The position numbers were made by a program, and so were the translations under genes. A stretch of DNA of 64,000 bases from Nemopilema nomurai. Its lineage: Eukaryota; Cnidaria; Scyphozoa; Rhizostomeae; Rhizostomatidae. Position 1 is the first letter of the stretch; each line of letters starts with the position of its first letter. The stretch covers positions 2,233,238 to 2,297,237 of the forward strand of contig ML133420.1 in NCBI GenBank assembly GCA_003864495.1, in the 5' to 3' direction. The notes under the pieces were generated by a model. The model had not been told where the DNA came from and did no database searches. It worked only from the letters and a program-made list of their open reading frames with translations. Shown here piece after piece: positions 39,301 to 51,300 of the stretch.

Positions 39301-42300
39301 ACAAAACCAACCCCCACAACAAAGAAATGGCTCAACGAATATCTGATTTGATACTGACGAATGATAAAGGTAGAAGGAAAGAAGGCAGATAATAATTCCC
39401 GGTTTTTCTCCATTGTGCGCTTTTCTGCATGCCTCAATTTGAGTCGTTCCAAAAGAGGCGATGGCCTAAGTTTTTCACGAAGAAAAGTAGCCTGTAGTAA
39501 TGTTGCTCGTGCAGAAAGAGAGAAAAGCCGATAAGACTGTCTTTACACAAGCATCTAGATTATACAGCGAAGAATGTGCTTGTAGTACTTTTATTTTATC
39601 AGGAAGTACCAAAAAGCTGAGGAAACACAGTGTGAAACTGTGTGTGTGTGATCATTTGAAAATAACGTTCTTTCAGGTCACAGGTGAAATCTTTTAGTAA
39701 AATTGAACACTGGCCGATTCGATTCAAAAATTCTCGAATCGGAAAAAAATTTCGAATCGAATCAAATCGGCAGCCGATTCGAAAACAAATCGAATTCGAA
39801 TCGATTCGCAGGGCCCTAATTACTAACATATATTGGAAAATAAAGCTAAAAACTCGATTTGAAAGGACTTCAAGTTCCTCGCCTAGGAATTGCAATTGCA
39901 TTTTTCTTTTTTCTTTTTCGAAAATTCGTCAAAAGCAATTAACACATATGTACATATCCACTATGTCAAAGCTGATGAAAGAACTATTTCCTTCACAACT
40001 TTACTCACCGATGCAATTAGAGATAAAATATACTGTCAGAAAATATGGTAAATATTTGAAATTAATTAGCTCGGCTTTAAACTGTTGGGAAATCGTTGCG
40101 TGTTTGGCTAATATGGTGGTTGCAAAATTCAAACATTTGAACAGCCTCAGGTCATCAATAATTGCAAGAAAAACATTGGCATGCAATTTAAAAAGTGCCA
40201 AATACTTTCCTTATTAAGTCATACACTAAATGAAGTGTAAGAAATGATAATAGCAACAGAGGATAATAACAGAGTTGAGAAATGTAGAGCTGGTTAAATT
40301 TGTGAAGCACCCATACAATGATCAAAATTACACCAAAATTACTTCAAAACATCACAAATAAATGATTTATACATCTATAACGACTTAAAGAAAGTAGGAA
40401 TAGAAGGCGTTTTGTAGTTGAAAATAGGAAGGTAGGAAATTGCTTGCCATGCCAACCATACCTGAACAGGGCTAGAAACTGTTAAAAGCTGTTAGTGGAA
40501 GTGCCGATTCATTTAAAACAGCAGAAAAGGAAATTAATCAACAGACACCAGCAATAGTTTGGTGAAGTTGAGGTGAGAAACGAAGTTGATGAGGAGGTTG
40601 GTCGTATGTGACAACTTCCGAACCATTCAGAGGTAACGCTAAATGACCACATCTGAAGATGACACTCGGAATACTTACCAATGTTATCCAAACCGAGAAA
40701 ACCACCACTGAATATGTTCTTTCCGTCTGGGTCCTTCCTATTCACCCACCTGCCGAGAAAAACGCTCTGAAATGATTTTTACCACCAATTTTACTATGAC
40801 ATTTTATTGATGCTTTCGGTGGGAAATAGATCATGCGATTTTCGAAAAAAATTCTATAAGGAGTAGGCAAATTTAAGAAGATAGTTGTTGACAATCCGAG
40901 ACTGGCCTACACTAGAAACGTATTGTGTTCCTAGATTGATAAACGTATAGATAAGAAAACTGAATGAGGTGGGTGGCTGTTGTGCCGTGGTTGTCACGAC
41001 TGGATTCCAGAAAATCTCAAAGTCAAAACTAGCGTCTCGTTACGAGAACTCGTAACCAGATTCCTACGTCATTTCTAATGAGCTAACGACCATTGCTTGC
41101 GAAACGAGGCTCGTCTCCAGTATGAAGCTTCAAACGATACAACCCTTAGTGGCCTGACAAATACCATTCTGTTGGTTAATCGAAAGAAATTATTGAATAT
41201 GACAACGATAGCCATCTTTAAAGGGCCCACCAAAAATGACTACGTCAATTGTTGAAGAAATCGCAGAACATTCGGATGTGATTTTGCTGGTAAGTGTTTT
41301 GGTGTTGAAAAGCGGCCACGTATCCATAACGAGCAAGGCCGTTTCTGGATATGTGCTGTGGACCGATGAAATATCGGTGTGGTAATATCGGACATGTTCT
41401 ACGAATAATATCGGACATGTTCTAATTTCTTACCTAATTGGTCAAGATGGGGAGAATGGGAATTTTAAGAAACTTCAACTAATCAAAATTTCTGGAAAAT
41501 AGATATACAGTAAGATTAGTGCCAAATCAATTTTGGCTCTTACTGCCCGTAATCCTACCGTAAAATGATGCGAGAAGCAAGTAGAAAAGGCAGCTTATCC
41601 AAAACATACCTTTTCAAAAAGAGCATACACTTTATATCATACCCGGCAGCTGACGCCCCCGTCTTTCCCCGGGGTCTCAAAAACTTCGAAGTTTAATGGT
41701 GCTTTGTGGAAACAAACATAGCATGAAGTGTTCGGCCTACTTACCACGTGAAATTCATAATGAGCTTTTGAAAGACCCGTGCCAGAAACACGTTGTCCCT
41801 TTCCCCCTTTCGGCCAGTCATCTTGTATACAATATGAGCGGCAACTCCGTGAACCGGGGGGTTGACGTCGCTGAAATTGAACTCGTAGGCAGGGATTTGT
41901 CCGTTCGGTGCCATGTACCACTCCCTTAGGAAGAGCATCAGCTGCTCCTTGGCAAACTGCGGGTCTACCACCGAAAATGGAATCATGTGGAAGGCCAAAT
42001 CCCAGGCGGCGAACTACGGAAAGCAAGAAAACAAAATCGACAAAAAGGGCCAGAATATCTAAAATAGTAATGGAAATAGTAATATTCTCTTATTATTATT
42101 GGGCAAGCTAGGTCGCCTTTTATCTATCAGACTTGGAGTATGTTTGACTTCTGTACAAAATCACATTCTATGTATACAGATGGGTGGGCTCTTACAAAGA
42201 TCTGAAGTGGACATCGATTGGTCATTTGTAGCCAAATCCTCTAATGTATTAGTTTGGCTATTTATTTATTTATTTATTTTGCAGCTTTGGGTCATTTTCC

Positions 42301-45300
42301 AATGTTTGCACACACTTATGTTTTCGCTATTTCTCACAATCGGGGAGTTTTGTACCACGAAAAAGTGTTTACGTAATAATTTAACAATCATACATCACTT
42401 TCAGCAAAATGGTTCATGAAATCTAAACAACATAAAACCGGACTTGCTATTCACCTGAGAAAATAATAATCGTGACCCGAAAGTTGAGTTGGGAAAATCA
42501 AGAAAGTAGCATTGAAAACAATAACCCAAACTCGTAGCATTTGACAAGAAACATTTTATTACCATTCATTCAATAGATACCCGTAATCACACGTGGAAAT
42601 TAGATATTCAATACTGAATCAGGAACAAGTTGACGCCGAAACTTCCTTAGATCAGTAAGGAAAGGACTGTTTCTTAGAAGTATTGAGCTACGACAAAGGC
42701 CTCCGCGTTCTTTCAGGAAAAGATACTTAAATTCAATGTTAACATGCTCTTTGATAGCTTGGCGGCAGAAATTTTGTCATGGTAACGAGAAAACAGGGCT
42801 TAAAATAAGCGTGGGTCTGGGTTTCATTGTGGAAATGAGAACCAACGCTGCAGATATTTACAAGAGAAGCGCAAGGCACATGGCTTTCGAGAAAAGTTGA
42901 ATTTTTTTCGAATTTCAAAAAATTCATGAAAACTAAGATTGCCGAAGTTTATTGTTCTTTGAAGAGGCGTCGGTCAAGGATGAAAACAACTGCACTGTCA
43001 GAAAGGGCCTTCGCTTCGTTTGGAAGCCATTTTCATTTCGCGAAGAGAACATTGTTTAAAAGCATTCAGTTTAGTTGGCAGGAGAACAGATCTCTTTCCA
43101 GGAGAAATATCTTTCCAGGGTTACCATGGCAACACGAAGTATCTATCGCACTCAACAATACGCGTCTTCTAGCAAGCTTTGACATACGTTCACTCGCATT
43201 GAAATGGGTGCATAAAGTGTTTACCCCTCGATTGAAAAACCTGCCCCACCACTGTAATACCCCCTCCAACTTCCTAATCCATTCCTGTAACCAACCATAC
43301 GTCGTGGATTTATGATTTGGCATTGGTTTTAGGCAAATGATAAAATGTGACTGAAACGACGTTTCGATGTTTCGTTCAAATTGGGCACGTGACCGTTCGA
43401 ACAGGGGGCTAAAAGAGAGTGACAGCAAGATTGAAATTGATGCCATTTTAACATAACGCTCATTACAGACTTGACATATGAGAAAGCTATTTTGGAATCT
43501 GGCACCCCGATGTTTCTAATGCTTCTGTATGCTTAGAAGACTTCGGCCAATCAGACGTAACGGTAACACCCCTAGCCCCAATTCTAGTGTCTAAATAAAC
43601 CGCAGATTGTCAAGGGCCTAAAACAAGTTTTGATGGATAAATAACATCTAGAAAACGCATTATTGATTACTCGAGGATTTGTTTAAAGACATTAAAAACA
43701 TGTCCGGAACAGATGTTTCCCTCTGCATTGTAATTTAGTTAGCTAACCTTGTTTGCTTGAAGGTAACGGACAAATGTGCGCCCTAAAAGAGTCGATATTG
43801 TAGTACTACTTCTTGCAATAGTATCCGCCAGATAAATATTTCGCAGCATGACCTGACAGAAGGTTACCGACCGAAGCACCCTGAACTTCATTCAAACTGG
43901 TCATAATTTCACACTGCGCAATATTAGTCCATTTGTGTCAAATCAGTTCAACTCACAGCCGTGCCAGATACTTGTCCCCCGCAGCGGCTTCAATTAAATT
44001 CTGCGCATTAACAGAGGCATGAAAACTGCACTTTAAAAGCATCCCAATGCGACTTCTATTGCAATTTTATGACCTTTTTCCATTGCCGAACATTTACAGT
44101 GGACTCACTTGCTGCCAACCTGGACTTTTGAATGCTGTCAATAAGATTCCGGCTTGGAATTCAAATGCGGATTACATCAGCATGCAAATATGGAATGACT
44201 CGTGAACAAATGCAAAGGAATTTTTATTCATTCAGCCCGCTTGCAAGCAAAGGCCTATATAGTGAATTCGTGAAATTAGATCATTTAGCAAAGTAAGAAA
44301 CTCACAGACTACATAAGAGGAGAGGAACAAATGCGGTTTGCACAAACAAAGGCGATTGTTTTGGGGAGGTGTCGGTTTCAGCAGAAGCAGACGCGGAAGT
44401 CGACGGGTGTACGAACATTTGGGAACAATTAGGCAACCTGCTTATGCAGTTAAAAGCTTGGCAGTGGTCAGAAAACGAAGACAAAGTAGCAGCTACAAGG
44501 TCTGCTGGTCATTGCAAATGCAAGGAAGCCAACCGATAAGCGGCTGGCGAGGGCCTACGTTTAGTGAGGCTAAACGATTCCAACAAGACTTGGATTACCT
44601 TCCTGTGATATCAATGGCTCCTGAAGGAGAACCAGAGCCGAAGGGTGAATATTCAACGCCAGAACCTGAGCCAGAGAGGGTTCCTTGGGGAGAGCCCGCG
44701 CCCGAATGGAACGTGGCCAAGAAGGTATGGGGTTTCGCTTGGGAGGCCCATTGGATTGGCATGGCGGTTCTCTTCGCAATATTGACCGTGCTCGCTATAC
44801 TCTGCTTGCGAAGGATTTACGCCAAAGCCAGGAAGCGCCAAGTGATGGCCAAGTTCGCAATAACGGTCACTGTCATTATCGCAGTGTTTACGACCGCCCG
44901 CTTTCTGTACCTGATCATCAACCCGTACGAATCCGACTTCTGCGTGTTCGGCGGAGCGCAAAACTGTCCTCTGTTCGTAAACAGATTCCTCTACAGCATC
45001 GGCTTGCCAAGCCTTTTGTCGGCTTACCTCCTGCTGCATCTCGCTTTGCGTGACGTCTTGAAATTAAAAAACATTGGCAAGTTTACAAAGCTACAGAAAT
45101 GGTGGTTTCTTTGCGGGCTTGTCACTCTGAACTACGTTTTCGCCATAGCCGCAGACTTGGTAGTTGCGTACATTACGTCAACTGGACTATTTCTCGCGCT
45201 GTGCCAGGGCTACTTCATACTCTTCAGTGCCGTCTTGGTTGCCGCCTTCGCGTACTCCGGCTTCCGCGTGTACCGCACCGACCACGAAAACAAGACGGAA

Positions 45301-48300
45301 ATTTCGCGCCTCAGTCGCAAAAATAACGCCAATGCCGTGTCGCAAAAGAGTGGTCGTAATTTCACTGCGAAAGTGCTGCGGCTTTCCGTTGTGACTGCTC
45401 TCCTTGGTCTTGTTTTGATGGCCTTGCAGATTTACGCTCTGGCATTCGTGTTCGCCTCCGCATCGACGGGCAAAAAGCCGGAACCATGGGCCTGGCTGAC
45501 TTACCAGTACATCTATCGCCTCGTCGAGGTGGCCTTTGCAGCCTGCATTTTATACAACATCTCGTACATCCCGAAGCGAAAGTCGGCGGCAAGCAACAAA
45601 TCGACCATCGGGCATTCCAGGCTCAGCGAACAAAATTGCAGCAACAACAGCAAGGAGATGACCGCTGTATAATTCTCAACTCAAGGCTGCCCCCGAACCC
45701 CCCAACCCCAAACAAAAGGAGCGTGTTGCTGGTGGCATGTTTTAACTGGGAAACCGCACCAAGATCATTTCTTAGTATTAACCTTAGAGAACCATGTCAC
45801 GTGTATGGGGTTTGACCAGAGTTTGTTGGGTGCTTGTTTCAAGTGAAAGGTAAAGAATACCAGGAAAAGAAGAACGCCTTGCCAAGGAACTGAAATTCTT
45901 CCAGTTACGTCACTCGTGTAGTTTTGTCTATGCGAATTCCAGTCGTGTGTTGTTACAGTTACCCACGCGACTGCTGTATCCAACAAAGAATTCCAATTAG
46001 TTAGAATTAAAAAGCTGCTTGTTCCTTGCATAGAGTTGGTATAATGTGAGCTGGGCCGAGGCACTTTCTAGACAGGAATGAGACGGAGTAAAGCAAGGCT
46101 TCCGTGGGGGATGGGGGCATAAAGCCTGTTGATAATAACTTCTAAATAAGTTTCCCCTTCTTCCATGAATTACCCTTTCTAAGAAATGTCCCATTAAAAA
46201 GAGTTTTTAAACCCATTCATAAAAGGCCTGTTATAAGTTGTGCGTAGTAGAAACTTCCTTCTGGTAAATCTCCCCCTCCCCCCAGCATTTGTGGTGTTTG
46301 TCGTACGCAACCCCTCTTGAAAACCGATTAAGCATGCATGGCATTAATGGCAACAGTTGGTCGTTAATTCCAAACGTTCTGAGGAGTATATGTGATTTTA
46401 CGACTATTGTTGATTTCCATTAAGTTGGTATTTATAAATTAATTAGAAGTATCTTCAGGGTTTCTAATAGTGCACGCGTCTATTGATAATTTGAAAAGCA
46501 GAATGAAGTTCCTTTAGAAAAGACGCAATTGTAAATAACAATAATAATAAGAAAATGATAATGATAAGTTATTGTAAGTATCAAATTGAAAAATGTGATA
46601 AAATGGAATACTGGTAGTAATATTTGTTGATGAAGCTAGGAAATTCTACGACCCAGCGAGAAACTGAATGCAGTTGGTTGGCAAATAACACTTTTATGAA
46701 AACCTGCCAGAAGATAATTACTCGAGGCTTTTGCATCAAGAGGTCGACCTGCTGTTAAAACAGATATCTCTACACCTGTGCATGCACAAATAGATGGTTT
46801 GTGCAGCCGAACCATGTCCGATTAAAACAACGAAAAACAAGCGTCTTCGTCTATCAAAATTGACCTCTGTTTAACATCAAAAACTAATTATTCAAGTGAA
46901 CAATTGATATCATTAATATAGAATTGCCACTCTATACTTGAAAACGATAATTTCTCCCCAACCTCTCTCTAACCCTCTGATTTAGGGCAAGCATTTCTAA
47001 CCTAGAGACACCCATTCTAAAATAATGCCAATGCATTAGATTGTCTGGTTTATATCCTGGCTGATGTTTGCATAGCAAAATGATCGAAGCTTCTTGTCCA
47101 ACTGGCTGGTTCACATTTACTTGGGTCGAGTTTCGACTCACGTGACTAGATCTCAGCTTATTTAGCGGTTCTTTGTGGTACTCTGGGGATTACTCGGTCA
47201 AATCTCCAGAAATCTTCACTTTGAACTTCGATTCCCCAGGTATAGCACCCGATGTTTGGGGAATCGAAACTTCCCAAAATAGTTAACAAGGGAGTTGGAA
47301 AAAGGAGGCTTAAAGTGAAGGTGTGAAAGATGGGCTAAAAGAGGAGGGGAACAAGGATTCACAGATGTGTGAAGTAAACTTGTGGAAATATCATGCCAAT
47401 ATATATGCAATTCGCATTTGTTTGTGCTTTATTGCGCGCTGTACTGATAAAGGAATGTTGATAAAACAACGGGTGCGGATTGGAAAGTCCTAAAGTTAAT
47501 GGTCCTCAGGGGATGATCATTCGGTACACCGAGCCCTTGGACAATGTCCACTCGGAAGGAGCAGTGTCTCCACAAGCTGAAGCAAGGACTGGAAGCAGAA
47601 ACCGTGCCAAAATGACTAGAACTGTAACGTGTTAGGGTTTTGTTAATTAGCTGTGTTGCGTGCAGTGTCTGTGATTGATCTTAATCTTGTTAACAAGTAT
47701 GTATTGTTATATGTCAATGTGTCGTTTCCGTTATTGTGATCACGTTTATTGTTGTAGAGTGACGTATTACTGTTGATTGTCATCTCCAATTATACTCAGT
47801 GTTATATTCAGTGTATTTCGTAACCATTAGGTCAGTCTTGTTTGAAACAGATTGGATATACATTGATCTATTGACTACGCTGTTATCTTACTTGGCTTAG
47901 GCCTTCGGGCCTAAGCATGCCATCTTCCTTCCACGCTAGCAAAGAACCACAGAATCGTTACAGAACGGACAGCTGGAAGTAAAACCAACCTTCTTTTCAG
48001 TCTTGCTTTTACTTGTTCGACAAAGTTAACAATGGTCATTAGCAATCGTTTCCACAGCATCATCATAATCGTCTTTCGCTAGTGTTTGCATCATAATGAG
48101 GATTTCAATGAATATAAAAAGTGTGGCGACGTTATGGCAAAACAAACCTTTTTGCAAAAGATAAGCACAATGCTGCAAAATGCTTTGTTGAACAAAAATC
48201 GATTAAGCAGCTCAAAATAAACATAGGAACACCCAATCTAGAAAAGGACAATTAGCAGTTTGTCGAAAAAATTATACGGGGGATGGTGACAATAGAACGA

Positions 48301-51300
48301 GCTCGCTAATGCAATGATTCTGTGCTCAATACACACTTTGAATAAGAATACCTGATTCGTTGCCGATTCTTGAATCATTATTGCCCAACACAGAGCGTGA
48401 ATTCGCCTTGAGATCAAAGAAAATATTAAATATTTGTTATGTGTTGCTTTACCATAAATTACTCATAGAGTATATTTTAAAACATATAAACATGTAAACT
48501 GTCAAATTGACAGCTGCTTTGCTTTCGGAGAAAACTCAGATTCTGGCGAAGAAAACTCGAGTCTCGAAAGATGAATGTTCAGCCTGGCACTCTTTTTAGA
48601 TTTAGGCTTTAGACTAACATTTTTAGCCATGTTTAATTGGTCTTACACATTCCCCAAAATTAAGCAAACCAATTCAACGATTCAGCTTTCATTATCCAAA
48701 GCGACCCACATAAGGTAATTCTTTGAAAAGGTAATTATGAGCTTATTCGACGCAAAAGTTAGAACTTCTACCATCAACTCTCACTGAAGGTGATTCAACT
48801 CAATATTTGCTTCCGTAGAAAAAGAGTCCCCAAATACTGTGACATATCTAATCTTTACAATGCAAGCAGAGCAGGGATGAATGGAACATGGATTCATCAG
48901 AATCGCTTAATTTCTCGTTTTGCTCTTGTTTTTAACTATTTTCACGCTTTTACGACTGACCCTCCGCTCTTGCCCTTTGCAATATGACTGGGCACTATTC
49001 GCGTTTGTTGCAGTGTTTATGTTTGTAAGATACCGTAAAGCAAGCTGAAGTTGTTGTTGTTGCTGTCGTTTTTGTTGTTGTTGTTGTTTTAGTTGCATTG
49101 CAAGATAATCAGTTAGTTGCTCATCTCACAACGAGCCGCACCTGTGACTTAACGAAAACACAGGAAGCTAACAAATGTGAAAAAGCACTACTATCTTTGA
49201 GGGTACTGCCAAAACGGATATCAACCCTGGGAATTCTGTTGCAGTTGGACACAATTTTGTCGCGTTATTTAACGTTTCTTCCAATAGAAACTGCGAAGGC
49301 AGGTGTCCTGTGGTAACAAAGAGAAGTGGTATTCCAAAGAAGAATGCCAATGCCTTTGGGAATAAGCCAAATGAAGCATCTGTGCACAAACAGATGCCGC
49401 ATAAACGACAGAATCGTTCTAGTTCCACTGATGCGACACAACTAGATGCTTACAAATAATTTCAAAATACTCAAAAATGATAACAAGAAGACAATCAAAT
49501 TCAAGCATTTAGAAAACTGTGGAGATGTTCTTCAGTAGGATCTGTTAACTAGAAAAATTTGATATAATGTTGTCAGATTAATCGAATTTCTGTACTCGTT
49601 CATTCTAAAAAGCTGTACATTTTGCGAGACCTGTGGAATTTTGGTGAAAGAGTGCCGAAGATAATGTATGTTTTCATTACGAAAATGTACAATTAACCGA
49701 TTAATAGTCAAGAAAAATTTCAAGTTCAGTGTTCAAGAATTCATAGCTATCATTCTAGTCCTTGTGAGATACATAAGATACAAATATTCTTGGGTTGGCA
49801 AAGAATATTTCAGTTTTTATCAGAATAAACATGGGACGTTCTATTATGGCCTTTTTTTACTATGCATTGGTTTGTTTCAAGAAATGTTTCTACGAGGCCT
49901 ATTTGAACAGGCCTCCACACGCCGATATATCTAGAAATTTAAGAAAAAAGATATCTGATAGGCCTATGTTCTCTCAGCTGGTATGAAACAAATATCACTT
50001 CCTTCGCAAGCAGGCTGCGCAAATATTATCTCAGGGTCATGATTTTTAATGAGGTACTAATGCACCATTCCGCGTTGGTACTTATATACTAAAGCACAAT
50101 TCCGCGTTGTCTTTCCTTATTGTCTTTGCTGCAGCTAGAAATGCTCGCTGTTCCGAATAGAACTGGTACCAATCCACTGAAATGATGTCTTACTCCACTA
50201 CACCTACCCTTGATACATAGTGGGCCTGGTACCCAGGGTACACTACACCATACAACGCGCCACTACAGAAATCTCACATATCTTCAATGTTTCCTGCTGT
50301 TCGCGAGATCAATCCATATTTATAAGTAAACACTGAACTGAAAGGTTCTTCATTTTACATTCCAAAACCCTATTCATATGTCACATGTTCTTATGTTTAT
50401 GGTGAAAAGTGAGCTAAAACTTGAGATATACAAAAATTGGTCACTCCAGTAAATACAGTTTAACAATGAGAAGAATTTCGATTCAGCCTTCAAATCTTTT
50501 GACCTAGTCAAGTGCGCTTGAGTGCTTACGGCCAAAAACAAATATGTGCGCACATTTACTACCACAACCCACAATGAACAAAATGTTTAAAGCGCCGCGC
50601 GGTAGAAATTTTATATTTCCCATCTCCGGCACCGTCCCAAAATCAGTATACACGTGAAAACATTATGAAAGGGGAACAGAGTAACATCCCTGCAATCGAC
50701 TTGGATCGACACACCCAAGCCTCATACCTCTCTCAAACAACTGCTTATTGTGCCAGACTTGTACCGTTTTGTAGCAATAGAACAATGAAGTTCTACTATT
50801 TAGGACTTTTTTGTGTGAGTTACCTGCCTTCCCATAAAGATATTTTAATTCTTAACAGACAATCATGCAAAAAAAACCTATAGATACGAGGCAGATTAAA
50901 TGAGGCATACCCATGGGTACTCCCATTTGTCCGGCATTGAATGACGTCACGGCTGAAAAGGTGCTTCCATTCAAGGTTTCGGTCACGTGACGAAGGAGGC
51001 TTCGGCTGATCTGGGTCTCCTTCCAGCCAATCCTTGACAACGTAATGATAGAACTGTTTGGTCCAAAGAAGGCTTGCATACGCTTGCCTAGTCACCATAA
51101 GTTCGTCTTCTGTGCCATTTTCTTAATTGAGGATGAAAGAGACATTACATTGGCCCAATGACATGTTCACGCAACGTAAAATAAAACATTGGCAAATAAT
51201 TCGCGCTCCTACTGCTCTGCTATTTTAGAGTAGGCACGGGTAAAAGTTGGTACTAGTCGAAATGGGACGGAAAATCACCTGACAAAACATTCGCGTAGAA

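Noticed and set aside
39684..40217. 177-residue plus-strand open frame
   Set aside because: It runs through the right end of the hAT element into AT-rich intron; composition is Lys/Arg/Ser with no domain, and it changes character at the transposon boundary.
43066..43446. 126- and 129-residue frames on both strands
   Set aside because: No recognisable motif, and neither fits the glycosidase or PRRT-like gene.
47470..47640. Coding-like stretch before the solo LTR (reads [17 protein letters not shown])
   Set aside because: It looked like a retroelement pol tail, but the LTR has its own 4-bp target duplication, and the stretch has no match to the sequence before the second LTR.
48907..49098. 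Poly-Gln minus-strand frame
   Set aside because: (GTT)n microsatellite in an intron; nothing conserved around it.
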